This document shows, piece by piece, positions 32,767 through 41,629 of a stretch of 64,000 nt of DNA. The DNA is from Mycolicibacterium iranicum (GTDB lineage Bacteria; Actinomycetota; Actinomycetes; Mycobacteriales; Mycobacteriaceae), in NCBI RefSeq assembly GCF_001650495.1, contig NZ_LWCS01000013.1, positions 1-64,000 on the forward strand, read 5' to 3'. Every line of letters begins with the position of its first letter. The stretch's first letter is position 1. The translations under genes were made by a program, and so were the position numbers. Under the pieces are notes generated by a model that ran no database searches, was not told where the DNA came from, and was given only the letters and a program-made list of their open reading frames with translations.

Positions 32767-35601
32767 TCACACGTGGGGCGGTCCCGGGTAGTCGTCGAGC
32801 GTTACCACCGGCCCCATGGCCGCCAGGCCGGCAGGATTCTCCAACCACTGGTTCCTGATGATGCTGGTGCTGTTGGGCATGTGGACGACGAAGTCGCCGT
32901 ACGTGCGCAGGAAGGCGTCACCGTAGCCCATCGCGCCGGTGGAGTTCGGCGGTACATTCTGTTTGACCGTGGTGGTCTCGGACTCCTTCTGCTGAGAGGA
33001 TCCCGTGTACAAGGCGGTCGACTCGAGCTCGATCTGCTGACCGAGGAACACTCCGGCCTTCTCTTTGATTTTGATTCCGCCACCGGCGGACCAGCTTTCG
33101 GTCTGCGACTTGTACGTGGTCAGGCTTTCGGTGTGCGAATTCACCTGGCTGCCCTGGTTGTAGAAAAGCCGCGAAGGTCCGAGAATCGGCTCGGTGTAGT
33201 AGCCCTGCCCGGTGACGTTCGCGCTACACGACCCCGGCGTCCGTCCCCCGTCGGTGTAATAGCACCCCGCGTCGAGGGTCGCGGCAGCCAGGTTCGGGTC
33301 GTAGGTGAGGTCGAAGGTGCTCGGACTGGACAGGACGATGTACATGATCTCGGCTTGGTTCGCGTCGTCGTAACCACCGTGCATGCAGGCACTGCTATCG
33401 CAATCGAGGAACTCATTGGTGTCAAACTGAGAAATGAGCTCAGCCTCGCTGACCGGCGCTGAGTTATCGTCTGCACGTTGCCATTTGACAAATGCTTCCT
33501 GGTTGCTGAATGTGCTGTGGTCCACTTCGATGCGCACCATCTGGAAAGGCTGGAGAATGAAGCCGACCTCCGGGGATTGGTCCTCCTCGTAGTCGCCGGT
33601 GATCGAGATGAGCTTCTGCGGGTACGGGGTGAGGTTGACGATCTCGAACCCCTGCGTGAACAGTTGTTGTGATGCGTTGCCTGTGAGCAGAACTTCGGGC
33701 AGGCGCACTATCGCCCGGAATTCTGCTGCCAAGAAGTCCCCGATGATCGCACCGAACGACTTGGGTGTGGGCTCGGGCAGCGGCGTGGGCGCTGCAATGT
33801 CGGAGGGTGCCGGGTCGGCGACCGGTGGCTTCGTGTTGGTCGGCACCGACGGGTTCGATGTCGAATCCGGGTAAGGATTCGGACCTTCTCCGATGTCGTA
33901 ATCGACAGTGGTCCAGATCGGTGGGGCCAACGGAAGCCCGTGCTCGTCCACGGCATCGGCCGGGACGGGGCTGATGTACTCGACACCGCGGATCTTGACG
34001 GTGACCCCCTTGTCCACCAACGTCAGGTCCACCAGGTCGTGGTACTGGGCGTAGGAGAGCTGAATCTGGCCGTACATACCGGGCGCCACATTGACCGTGG
34101 CACCCTGCTTGCTGAGAATGCCGTCACTCCAGGTGCGTCCGTACTTCTCCTGCAGGACGGCGTTGATCTCGGTTTCGAAGTTCAACGGTCCCAGGGTGAA
34201 CTTCAGCGAACTGCCGACAGCCAGTTTCAGGTTCTGTTCGAAGCCGTTGGACTTGACAACTTCGTGGCTGAGCTCGTAGGTGTTGCTGGAGCTCACGCTG
34301 CCGTAGTTGAAGACGGTATTGCCGACGTTCCTGGCCCCGGAGTACTCGATCGTCGACTCGATGACGTCCGGAGTGCAGGTACCGCGGTTACCGCAAATCC
34401 GCATTGCGACAATCGCCTGTCCCTCTCCGTCGTCGGGGTCGAGGATGATCTCGGTGCCCGCCTTGGGCAAAAAGACGACCGTCTGGGCGGAGGCCACCAC
34501 AGGCCCGGTGACCGGGACTGGGGTGTTGAAGAAGTCGGACTGGATATTGCCGCTCGTCGTGCTCACCTCTCGAACGCCGTCGAATCTGACGTACACCTCG
34601 TAGGTGTCGACTCCGTCCGTCCACTCCATCAGACCGTAAATCGACGAGTTGTCGTTGTAGTAGAAGCCCATTTCGACTTGCCGGGCATGTGCGAGAACCG
34701 CCCCGTTCTGCGGACCGTAGGCAAGCGGGTTGCCAAAGGTGTCGAGGTTCTTCAGCGTCAACGTCCGCCCGGTCAGATTGACGAACGTGGCCTGCACTTT
34801 GATTTCGGGAAGGGGAATATCCGTGGTAGGCAGGCACTTCGAGTCCACGCACGAGCCGGGGTAGCTCTCTTCGACCTGGCCGCTGAGCTCGAGGAGCAGC
34901 GTCCTGACCGGGGCCAGAAGCACCTTGGCAACCGCCACAACCCGGTCAACGATCGGCTTGAGCACCCACTCCACGACATTGAGGAGTGGTTTCACGCCGT
35001 TGGAGGTGGTGGCAACCGACGCGTTCGCGTTGGTCGTCTGCACCACTACCGTGTCCGCGACGATGGGGGCGCTGCCGAGCGAAGTGTTCTCGGAGTGATC
35101 GGTATCGCCGACTTCACGGCGGGCTGCGGCCGCCTGAAGCCATTTCACCGGGGAGGGAATGGTGTTGTTGTTCGCGGGGGGTCCGGAGGTGTCGCTCTGC
35201 GGACTTGCGGATGCGGCGGCCGGTTCGATGACAGTGCGCGTGACGGTCTGATCTTCGGGTTCTTCGGCGTCGCCGTCAGACTCGGTGACCTCAGACCCGG
35301 TGGCCTCGTCGATATCCGCATCTTCGCCCGATTTCTCGGCGTCGTCAGGCTCGGTGACGTCCTCGCCTCGGGCGTCGTCGTCGGTATCGGCGTCCGCATC
35401 CGCCGTCTTCTGCGGGTCAGACGCCGCGGTACTGTCCTCAGATCTCTTGTCCGCCTTCCTCGCCGGACCGCTCGACGTCGAGGTCGAGCTGTCTTCCGAC
35501 GACGGCTCGGCTGCTGCCGCGGGGGCGCTGGCCAGCGCCACCCCGAGTCCGAGTGCGACGGTCGCAGCGGCCGTGCTTGCCGTGAGCTTCACCGGTTTCA
35601 T
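32767..35601 (-). CDS. Large secreted protein with two aerolysin-like modules (paralogue 2)
   Basis: 944 aa from ATG 35601 with GGAGG upstream. It has the same plan as the protein at 25124-27955: signal peptide (about 1-31), acidic linker (DADADTDDDARGEDVTEPD), SPVKWLQAAAARREVG motif, first module beginning FVNLTGRTLTLKNL, second beginning FEIVNLTPYPQKL, each with a long Ser/Thr/Glu alternating stretch (SSSNTYELSHEVVKSNG and on; QTESWSAGGGIKIKEKAGVF and on) as in aerolysin/ETX-like pore regions. It is clearly a paralogue, with over half of the residues matching in the modules but the linkers much more different. Target, partner and activity are unknown. Confidence 0.8.
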   Translation of the reverse strand: MKPVKLTASTAAATVALGLGVALASAPAAAAEPSSEDSSTSTSSGPARKADKRSEDSTAASDPQKTADADADTDDDARGEDVTEPDDAEKSGEDADIDEATGSEVTESDGDAEEPEDQTVTRTVIEPAAASASPQSDTSGPPANNNTIPSPVKWLQAAAARREVGDTDHSENTSLGSAPIVADTVVVQTTNANASVATTSNGVKPLLNVVEWVLKPIVDRVVAVAKVLLAPVRTLLLELSGQVEESYPGSCVDSKCLPTTDIPLPEIKVQATFVNLTGRTLTLKNLDTFGNPLAYGPQNGAVLAHARQVEMGFYYNDNSSIYGLMEWTDGVDTYEVYVRFDGVREVSTTSGNIQSDFFNTPVPVTGPVVASAQTVVFLPKAGTEIILDPDDGEGQAIVAMRICGNRGTCTPDVIESTIEYSGARNVGNTVFNYGSVSSSNTYELSHEVVKSNGFEQNLKLAVGSSLKFTLGPLNFETEINAVLQEKYGRTWSDGILSKQGATVNVAPGMYGQIQLSYAQYHDLVDLTLVDKGVTVKIRGVEYISPVPADAVDEHGLPLAPPIWTTVDYDIGEGPNPYPDSTSNPSVPTNTKPPVADPAPSDIAAPTPLPEPTPKSFGAIIGDFLAAEFRAIVRLPEVLLTGNASQQLFTQGFEIVNLTPYPQKLISITGDYEEDQSPEVGFILQPFQMVRIEVDHSTFSNQEAFVKWQRADDNSAPVSEAELISQFDTNEFLDCDSSACMHGGYDDANQAEIMYIVLSSPSTFDLTYDPNLAAATLDAGCYYTDGGRTPGSCSANVTGQGYYTEPILGPSRLFYNQGSQVNSHTESLTTYKSQTESWSAGGGIKIKEKAGVFLGQQIELESTALYTGSSQQKESETTTVKQNVPPNSTGAMGYGDAFLRTYGDFVVHMPNSTSIIRNQWLENPAGLAAMGPVVTLDDYPGPPHV

Positions 35602-35861
35602 GGAGTCCTCCGACGTGCGGATCAGGTGCGGGGATGAATGGCTGGACCAACCGGCCACCAAATTAACATTGTCGACAATTTATTGCCGTGGCGACGACGT
35701 CATGTTCAGCAGATCGTGGCGGATCGTTGGACTGCGATACATCTTCGATCGCCTCACCGCGGCACGACGGCTCAGCGGTGCCCCTCAGCGACCGAGGCCC
35801 TTCCCCGCGCGTTCGTGTCGACGTAACCGTTTCCGGCAGTGACGCATCCGACCATGGGTGC
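35602..35861. other. Divergent promoter region with AT-rich palindrome
   Basis: 260 bp between paralogue 2 (minus) and the PHP metallohydrolase (plus). Around 35660-35690 it is AT-rich and contains the 12-bp palindrome ATTGTCGACAAT (35668-35679), 67 bp before the start of paralogue 2. Confidence 0.5.
35668..35679. promoter_or_regulatory. 12-bp perfect palindrome, candidate operator
   Basis: ATTGTCGACAAT in an AT-rich island between two divergent genes. Its position at -67 from the paralogue 2 start codon suits an operator overlapping a promoter. The regulator is unknown. Confidence 0.4.
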
Positions 35862-37325
35862 ATGGCTGACATGACGACATCTCTGCCACCCCGTCGAGCT
35901 GATTCGGCGCCCAGCAGTGCACGAGGCGCGCTGAACGATAGCGACGTCGTCCTCGAATTCTCGGGACGGTTCAGGTTCGGGATCGATCAGTGGGCGTACG
36001 TGCCCTTCACTGTGCCACCGGAGGTCGCTCGAATTGTCGTGACCACCGGCCATCAGGCGTTGTCTGTCCTGGGGGTGGCACGAAATGTGTTGGATCTAGG
36101 AATCTTCGGTCCCGAAGGCTACGACGTCGGCAACGCCGCGGGGTTCCGGGGGTGGTCGGGCGGGGCGCGCAGCGGATACGCGTTGTCCGCCGGCTCGGCG
36201 ACGCCGGGATACCTGCCCGGTCCCCTCACCCCTGGCACGTGGACACTGGCGTTTGGCCCCGTGGTGCTGAATCCGCTCGGTATGGACTGGTGGGCGCGTG
36301 TCGTGCTGGAGTTCGGGCGCCCGGAAGCCGAACCGCCACCACGCCCTCGGTTTGCCGCCGGGACGTCCCGGCGCCGGGGCGCTGCGTGGTACCGCGGAGA
36401 TCTGCACACGCACACCGTGCATTCCGACGGCCATTACCAGCCCCACGAACTCTCCGCTGTCGCCGATGACGCGGGACTGGACTTCGTCGTCTCCACGGAG
36501 CACAACACGAACTCGGCCAATCTGAGCCGGGCCGGCTTCCCGCGCGGCGGACCCGAGATCGTTCCCGGTGAGGAGGTCACGACCCGCCATGGTCACTGGT
36601 TGGCGGTCGGCCTACCGCCGGACTGCTGGGTCGACTGGCGCTACGCACCTCGAGATGGCGTCTTCACCCGATTCGCGGCTCAAGTACGTGTCCAGGGCGG
36701 CCTCGTCGTCGCCGCGCATCCGGCGGTTCCACTGCCAGGGGCGGCGTGGGAGTTCGGCTACGGCGACGTCGACGCCATCGAAGTGTGGAACGGTCTCTGG
36801 AATCTCGATGACGAACTTGCGCTGCGCATTTGGCATCGGCTGTTGGTGCGCGGTCGCCGAATCACCGCGGTGGGTGGAAGCGACTCACATGGCGCCCATC
36901 AACGTGTCGGGCGACCGCAGACCGTGGTTTTCGCCGAGAACCTCACCACGGCCGACCTCATTGCAGGCCTCCGCAACGGGCACTGCTATCTGACCGAAAC
37001 GGACTCGGTGACAATTCGTTTCACCGCAGCGGCGGGCGATGCCACGGTCGTAGGGCCCGGCGGGACGCTCACGGTGGGTCCAGAGACGGCGGTGAAGGTC
37101 ATGGCTGAAGTCCGCGGTGCGCCCAACGCCGTCATCGACCTCATCACAGCACGAGGACGAGTTGCCAGAGCACCGGTCGGCGAGTCCGGGACGGCAATCG
37201 TGCGGTGGACGACTCTCGGGGCCGATGCCCGGTTCGCCCGTCTCGAAGTCCGGCGCCGGCAACGACAACGGCGCGAATCCATGGTGGCACTGTCGAATCC
37301 CATCTGGATCTCCGAAGCTCGATGA
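35862..37325 (+). CDS. CehA/McbA-type PHP-domain metallohydrolase
   Basis: 487 aa from ATG 35862 (or 35871). The N-terminal 130 residues are a beta-rich domain; the PHP metallo-fold follows with GDLHTHTVHSDG (metal site 1, about residues 180-190), STEHN, AHPAV and GGSDSH near the end, all conserved metal ligands of CehA/McbA hydrolases, which cleave phosphoester or ester bonds (carbaryl hydrolase is one). The C-terminal beta domain (VKVMAEVRGAPN) is common in the group. No signal peptide. The native substrate is unknown. Confidence 0.82.
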   Translation: MADMTTSLPPRRADSAPSSARGALNDSDVVLEFSGRFRFGIDQWAYVPFTVPPEVARIVVTTGHQALSVLGVARNVLDLGIFGPEGYDVGNAAGFRGWSGGARSGYALSAGSATPGYLPGPLTPGTWTLAFGPVVLNPLGMDWWARVVLEFGRPEAEPPPRPRFAAGTSRRRGAAWYRGDLHTHTVHSDGHYQPHELSAVADDAGLDFVVSTEHNTNSANLSRAGFPRGGPEIVPGEEVTTRHGHWLAVGLPPDCWVDWRYAPRDGVFTRFAAQVRVQGGLVVAAHPAVPLPGAAWEFGYGDVDAIEVWNGLWNLDDELALRIWHRLLVRGRRITAVGGSDSHGAHQRVGRPQTVVFAENLTTADLIAGLRNGHCYLTETDSVTIRFTAAAGDATVVGPGGTLTVGPETAVKVMAEVRGAPNAVIDLITARGRVARAPVGESGTAIVRWTTLGADARFARLEVRRRQRQRRESMVALSNPIWISEAR

Positions 37326-37622
37326 GCGATCTTGAGAGACGTATTTCGGCGTTGATGCGATCCCGATGTCATTGCGCCGCAATCACTTGGCACCACATTT
37401 CACTTCCCGCTGAAAACATTCGGTCGACGCTGCCAGCTGGGATCATGCACGGCGTCTGCCACCGCTCGGGCATCAGCAACAGATTGTTTGTCGCGCTGAG
37501 TGTTTCGCAGGGAAGCAGGGCCCGGTGCACTGTGCGGTTTGGCCACTCGCCGGGCCCGGCAGGTTCACGATCGTGGGTACAGCTGCGCCCAGGTCGCGGC
37601 TGACTTCACGAAGGAGAGCGTA
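37326..37622. other. Intergenic, nothing recognised
   Basis: About 300 bp between the PHP hydrolase and the DUF3303-like gene. A frame from an ATGA overlap at 37322 exists, but its codon third positions are not GC-biased, so it is probably not coding. Confidence 0.4.
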
Positions 37623-37934
37623 ATGAAGTACGTCGTGTCGATGAATTTCAGACTCAACGGCTCCGCCTCAGAGAACGAAGCCGCGGCGAAGCGGATGCTC
37701 GACCTCTATGCGAAATGGAGCCCACCGGAGGGCTCGACATTCCACCAGTTCGTCGGACGACTCGACGGCGGGGGCACCTTCGCGGTGATCGAGACCGACA
37801 ATCCGAGTGATTTAGCCACCACCACAGCGATGTTCGGACCCTACGTCGATTACCAGATCTATCCCGTCCAGGACATCAACGACACCGTGCGTGCGGCGCA
37901 GCAGGGGGTGGCGTACCGGGAGTCCGTGTCCTGA
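37623..37934 (+). CDS. DUF3303 protein
   Basis: 103 aa from ATG 37623 with GAAGGAGAG upstream. A single alpha/beta domain reads MKYVVSMNFRLN, then LYAKWSPPEGSTFHQFVGRLDGGGTFAVIETDNPSDL, matching the DUF3303 dimeric alpha-beta barrel fold. Such small proteins are found in signalling and as ligand-binding or monooxygenase-like proteins. Function unknown. Confidence 0.8.
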   Translation: MKYVVSMNFRLNGSASENEAAAKRMLDLYAKWSPPEGSTFHQFVGRLDGGGTFAVIETDNPSDLATTTAMFGPYVDYQIYPVQDINDTVRAAQQGVAYRESVS

Positions 37935-38006
37935 CCTTCCAGGTCCGGTGGTCGCCACGGGAGGTGACGAAGTGAGCCACGACCCCGGCTGGTGCGCCGG
38001 CCATCG

Positions 38007-38456
38007 TCACCAACGATAGTCGAGGAACTTCCCGTCGAAGGTGACGACCACGCGGTCACCGTCCGGGTCCGAGCGTCGCTTGATGTCGACCTTGAAATTG
38101 ATGGCGCTCATGATGCCGTCACCGAACTCTTCGTGAATGAGCTCCTTGAGCGCCGGCCCGTACACCGCCAGCGCCTCGTGAAATCGGTAGATGGTGGGAT
38201 CGGACAGCTTGGCGGGCTCGATGCCGCGACTCGGCTGCAGCTGCAGGCTCTCGGCGACCGCCGCGTCGAGATCGAGAAGCTCGCAGACGACCTCTGCCTG
38301 AGCCTGCGTCATCGGGTGCTGGCCCAGCAGAGCGGCTACACACCACACCAGGGGTGCATCGAGCTTCTCGGCGATATCGGTCCAGCTGAGCTTCTTCCGA
38401 ATGCGAGCGGCGACAATAAGCTCTGCTGCTTCGCTCTTGCCCATGATCGGGATCAT
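38007..38456 (-). CDS. cynS: Cyanate hydratase (cyanase)
   Basis: 149 aa. Cyanase converts cyanate plus bicarbonate to CO2 and NH3. The catalytic residues of E. coli CynS (Arg96, Glu99, Ser122) align with Arg91, Glu94 and Ser117 here, in IYRFHEALAVYG and FGDGIMSAINF. The N-terminal helical DNA-binding-like domain (SWTDIAEKLDAP) is typical. Its ATG overlaps the TGA of the FNT transporter gene (ATGA), so the two are translated together. Organisms use it to detoxify cyanate and to gain nitrogen. Confidence 0.95.
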   Translation of the reverse strand: MIPIMGKSEAAELIVAARIRKKLSWTDIAEKLDAPLVWCVAALLGQHPMTQAQAEVVCELLDLDAAVAESLQLQPSRGIEPAKLSDPTIYRFHEALAVYGPALKELIHEEFGDGIMSAINFKVDIKRRSDPDGDRVVVTFDGKFLDYRW

Positions 38457-39325
38457 CGGAGGCTCCCGTTCCCCGCGGCGAGCAGCGACCGGTCCTCTGA
38501 GTCTTTGGGGGGCACCTCGACGAGTCTCTTCTCTCCGGTGCGGGCATGCGTGGCGAACAATGTGAGACCCACGAATGTCACTCCGCCGACCAGGTTTCCG
38601 ATGACCGTCGGGATCTCGTTCCAGATGAGATAGTCCGCGATCGAGAAGTCACCGCCGAGCATGAGGCCGGACGGGAACAGGAACATGTTGACGATCGAGT
38701 GCTCGAAACCCATGTAGAAGAACAACATGATCGGCATCCACATCGCGATGACCTTGCCCGAGACACTGGTGGACATCATCGCCGCCACCACCCCGGTCGA
38801 CACCATCCAGTTGCACAGCACACCGCGGATGAACAGCGTCAGCATGCCGGCGGCGCCGTGCTCGGCATATCCCACGGTGCGGCTGTGGCCGATCTCACCG
38901 AGCCGCTGGCCGACCTCGTTGGGGTCGACGCTGAACCCGAAGGTGAACACCACGGCCATCATCAGCGCGACGAGGATCGCACCGGCGAAGTTGCCGACGA
39001 AGACCAGGCCCCAGTTGCGCATCATCGAGCGGAACGTGACGCCGCGCCTCTTGTCCAGCAAGGCAAGCGGTACCAGCGTGAAAACGCCTGTCAATAGGTC
39101 GAATCCGAGCAGATAAAGCAGGCAGAAACCGACCGGGAACAGCACCGCACCGAGTAGAGGATTGCCTGTCTGCACGGTGATGGTCACCGCGAACGCGGCG
39201 GCCAGAGCGAGGATGGCGCCGGCCATGAAGGCTCGGATCAACGTGTCACGGGTCGACATGAGAGCTTTCGATTCGCCGGCGTCGATCATCTTGGCGACGA
39301 ATTCGCTCGGATTCACATAGGACAT
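38453..39325 (-). CDS. Formate/nitrite transporter (FNT) family channel
   Basis: 290 aa from ATG 39325. The FNT fold appears in AGAILALAAAFAVTITVQTGNPLLGAVLFPVG, the FGFDLLTG-like segment LGFDLLTGVFTLVPLALLD and the C-terminal helices. Family members pass small anions such as formate, nitrite, hydrosulfide or lactate. Overlap with cynS (ATGA) suggests the anion could be cyanate or bicarbonate, which is inference. An N-terminal extension in the frame (26 residues) is rejected because MSYVNPSEF is the typical family start. The gene has no visible ribosome site. Confidence 0.88.
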   Translation of the reverse strand: MSYVNPSEFVAKMIDAGESKALMSTRDTLIRAFMAGAILALAAAFAVTITVQTGNPLLGAVLFPVGFCLLYLLGFDLLTGVFTLVPLALLDKRRGVTFRSMMRNWGLVFVGNFAGAILVALMMAVVFTFGFSVDPNEVGQRLGEIGHSRTVGYAEHGAAGMLTLFIRGVLCNWMVSTGVVAAMMSTSVSGKVIAMWMPIMLFFYMGFEHSIVNMFLFPSGLMLGGDFSIADYLIWNEIPTVIGNLVGGVTFVGLTLFATHARTGEKRLVEVPPKDSEDRSLLAAGNGSLR

Positions 39326-39433
39326 GCCCGGTAGAGTTCCCGGGTCGTATTGCCGATTCGCAACACAACGTGGACAGTCGTGTTGCCACCCCCTCACAGC
39401 CAACCGGAAGGTCTGTGAGGGTTCCGGGTCAGC

Positions 39434-41086
39434 TCAGCCGTCGACGTCCATCTCGGCGAGTACGCGGCGCAGCAGCTTCCCAGTCGCATTGCGGGGCAAC
39501 TCGTCGACGAACACCACGTCGCGGGGAACCTTGTGCCGGGCCAAGTTTTCCTTCACGTGCTGCTTGATCTCCGCTGCGTCCTTGACCGCACCTGGTTCGG
39601 CAACAATGAAGGCGCGCAATCGTTTTCCGAACTCCACGTCGTCAACGCCGACCACCGCAACCTCGGCGACGTCGGGACGGGCTTCGAGCAGGTTCTCGAC
39701 CTCCTGGGGGAACACGTTCTCTCCGCCGGAGACGATCATGTCGTCGTCGCGGCCGTCGACGAACAAGAGGCCGTCGTCGGTGAAGTGACCCATGTCACCG
39801 CTGGACATGTAACCGTCGATGATCTGCTTGTGGCGACCGTCGGTGTAACCGGAGAACGGCGCGCCGTTGCGGACGAAGATCCGTCCCCGCCGGTTGGTGC
39901 CCTCGATGCGCTGATCGTTCTCGTCGTAGAGCACCACCTCGCAGGTGACCGGCGACCGGCCCGCGGTTCCGGGGGCTGCGCGCAACTCGGCGGGAGTGGC
40001 GACGCTGGCGATGGCGCATTCAGTGGAGCCGTACATGTTGTAGAGGACATCGCCGAAGGTGTCCTGGACTCGGTTGGACAGTTCGGGACTCAGGGCCGAT
40101 CCGGCGATGAGGATGACTTTCAGCGACGACGTGTCGTACTTGCCGATGACCGCGGGGCCCAGCTCGACCATCCTGTGCAGCATCGTCGGGACGGCCACCA
40201 GCATGTCGGCCTTGTGCGTGGCGATCAGCTCCAGTGTCGCCTCGGCCTTGAAGCGCCGAGCGGTGACGACCTTGTTCCCGAATGCGGCACCGATGGTGTA
40301 GGTCGCCCAGCCGGTGCTGTGGAAGATCGGTGACACGATCACCATGGTTCCCTGATGCGGGAACGGAATTCGGTCGATGATCTGCGCTGTGGCGAGCGGT
40401 GACACGCTGTCGCGGGGAGCCCCCTTCGGCAGACCCGTCGTTCCGCTGGTCAGGATCACCGAGCCGCCGGGCTTGTCCGGAGGGGGCAGCGGATCCGACG
40501 GGTTCGAGGCGACGATGTCGTCGAGTGTCGGCACGCCGTCCGGCACCTCAGTGCCCTCGTCAACCCATGTCAGCACGCGCGGCATGTCGGCGGGCAGCGC
40601 GTCGAGAAGCCCGAGGAACTCGCTGTCGTGGAGAACGACGGCGACGTTTTCACGCTGGCACACCTCGGCGAACTGTGGCTTGGCGAAGCCCGTGTTCATC
40701 AGCACCATTCGGGCGCCGAGTTTGCCGCACGCGGCCATCGTGATCACCAGGCCGCGGTGATCGCGACAGAGCACCCCGACGACGGACCCGGCCGAGACGC
40801 CCAGCCGGCGCAGGCCGTGCGCGAGTGCCCAGGACTTGTCGTCGACCTCCTTGTACGTCAGCGTTCCGCGTTCGTCGACGATCGCGGGCAGGGAGGCGTA
40901 CTTGCGGCCGCCCTGGATCGTCATGGTCGCCTGCGGCCCGAAAACCCGGGAGAGCTTTGCCATCTGCACCGACGACTTCAGGTCGGTGAGGTCGATGACC
41001 CCGGTGTCGACGAGGCGTTTCAGTGCTCGCCCCGACTCGGATGCCAACTGCAGTTTCTTCCGTACCGTGCCGAGCACATCATTCAT
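39434..41086 (-). CDS. Fatty-acyl-CoA synthetase (FadD family)
   Basis: 550 aa from ATG 41086, preceded by AAGGAGG. ANL-superfamily adenylating enzyme: P-loop-like LTSGTTGLPKG, YGSTE motif, hinge GRDDDMIVSGGENVFPQEVE and catalytic Lys in NATGKLL. It activates fatty or aromatic acids to acyl-CoA using ATP. The substrate cannot be read from the sequence; it resembles the mycobacterial FadD group with a long N-terminal part (KLQLASESGRALKRL). It stands alone, 109 bp before the FNT gene. Confidence 0.88.
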   Translation of the reverse strand: MNDVLGTVRKKLQLASESGRALKRLVDTGVIDLTDLKSSVQMAKLSRVFGPQATMTIQGGRKYASLPAIVDERGTLTYKEVDDKSWALAHGLRRLGVSAGSVVGVLCRDHRGLVITMAACGKLGARMVLMNTGFAKPQFAEVCQRENVAVVLHDSEFLGLLDALPADMPRVLTWVDEGTEVPDGVPTLDDIVASNPSDPLPPPDKPGGSVILTSGTTGLPKGAPRDSVSPLATAQIIDRIPFPHQGTMVIVSPIFHSTGWATYTIGAAFGNKVVTARRFKAEATLELIATHKADMLVAVPTMLHRMVELGPAVIGKYDTSSLKVILIAGSALSPELSNRVQDTFGDVLYNMYGSTECAIASVATPAELRAAPGTAGRSPVTCEVVLYDENDQRIEGTNRRGRIFVRNGAPFSGYTDGRHKQIIDGYMSSGDMGHFTDDGLLFVDGRDDDMIVSGGENVFPQEVENLLEARPDVAEVAVVGVDDVEFGKRLRAFIVAEPGAVKDAAEIKQHVKENLARHKVPRDVVFVDELPRNATGKLLRRVLAEMDVDG

Positions 41087-41210
41087 CGGGGGCCTCCTTG
41101 CCACGTCGTTCGGACGCAAGGTACCAAGTCCTGACGGACGTCGACGCGGGCCCCGACATCACGCGTTGTCACACGGTGAAGTGTGGCGCCGGCAGGTCTA
41201 CTGTCGATAG

Positions 41211-41567
41211 ATGGCGATCAATCGTCGCGTGGGAACGACCGGCATCGCGGTGGCCACAATGTGCATTGCGTGCGTCGTCGTCGGGCCGACAGTGGCCAAG
41301 GGCGAAACCGGTGACGCCTCGCCCAGCTTCCCGCCTCCGTCGTTCCCCGCGCTGCCGCTTCCGGTATTGCCGATTCCGGCCGGACTGCCGCCGTTTCCTT
41401 ATCCCGCCGACGTCCCGGTCGTGCAATTGCCGGCCGACATCCCACGCGTCGAGTTCCCTTCCGCTGTGCCGACCGTGTCGCTCCCCGCGGAGATTCCGGC
41501 GGTGCCGCTCCCCGCAGACATTCCGCCAATCCAGTTACCTGCACCGATACCGCCTGGATTGATGTAG
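41211..41567 (+). CDS. Secreted Pro-rich low-complexity protein
   Basis: 118 aa. After a signal peptide (about 30 residues), the mature protein is nearly all Pro, Ala, Val, Leu and Ile, made of imperfect repeats such as PADVPVVQLPADIPRVEFPS and LPAEIPAVPLPADIPPIQLPA. It should be extended (polyproline-like) in the envelope. Divergent to the acyl-CoA synthetase gene. Function unknown. Confidence 0.75.
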   Translation: MAINRRVGTTGIAVATMCIACVVVGPTVAKGETGDASPSFPPPSFPALPLPVLPIPAGLPPFPYPADVPVVQLPADIPRVEFPSAVPTVSLPAEIPAVPLPADIPPIQLPAPIPPGLM

Positions 41568-41596
41568 AGGTCACGGGCCCCGACCCGGGCAGTAGT

Positions 41597-41629
41597 CTTA
41601 TCGTTACCTTATTTTTGCCTTATCTTTCT
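41597..41629 (+). repeat. Three contiguous 11-bp direct repeats
   Basis: CTTATCGTTAC (41597-41607), CTTATTTTTGC (41608-41618) and CTTATCTTTCT (41619-41629), all beginning CTTAT with T at positions 8-9. The 11-bp period is about one DNA turn, so identical protein faces would be presented. They lie in an AT-rich stretch upstream of the SDR-like gene and are probably regulator binding sites. Confidence 0.6.

Noticed and set aside
33940..35637. 565-codon plus-strand open frame
   Set aside because: Antisense of the large secreted paralogue 2; composition mirrors its Asp/Glu/Ser codons.
37322..37603. 93-codon frame overlapping the PHP hydrolase stop by ATGA
   Set aside because: Third codon positions are not GC-biased and there is no recognisable protein.
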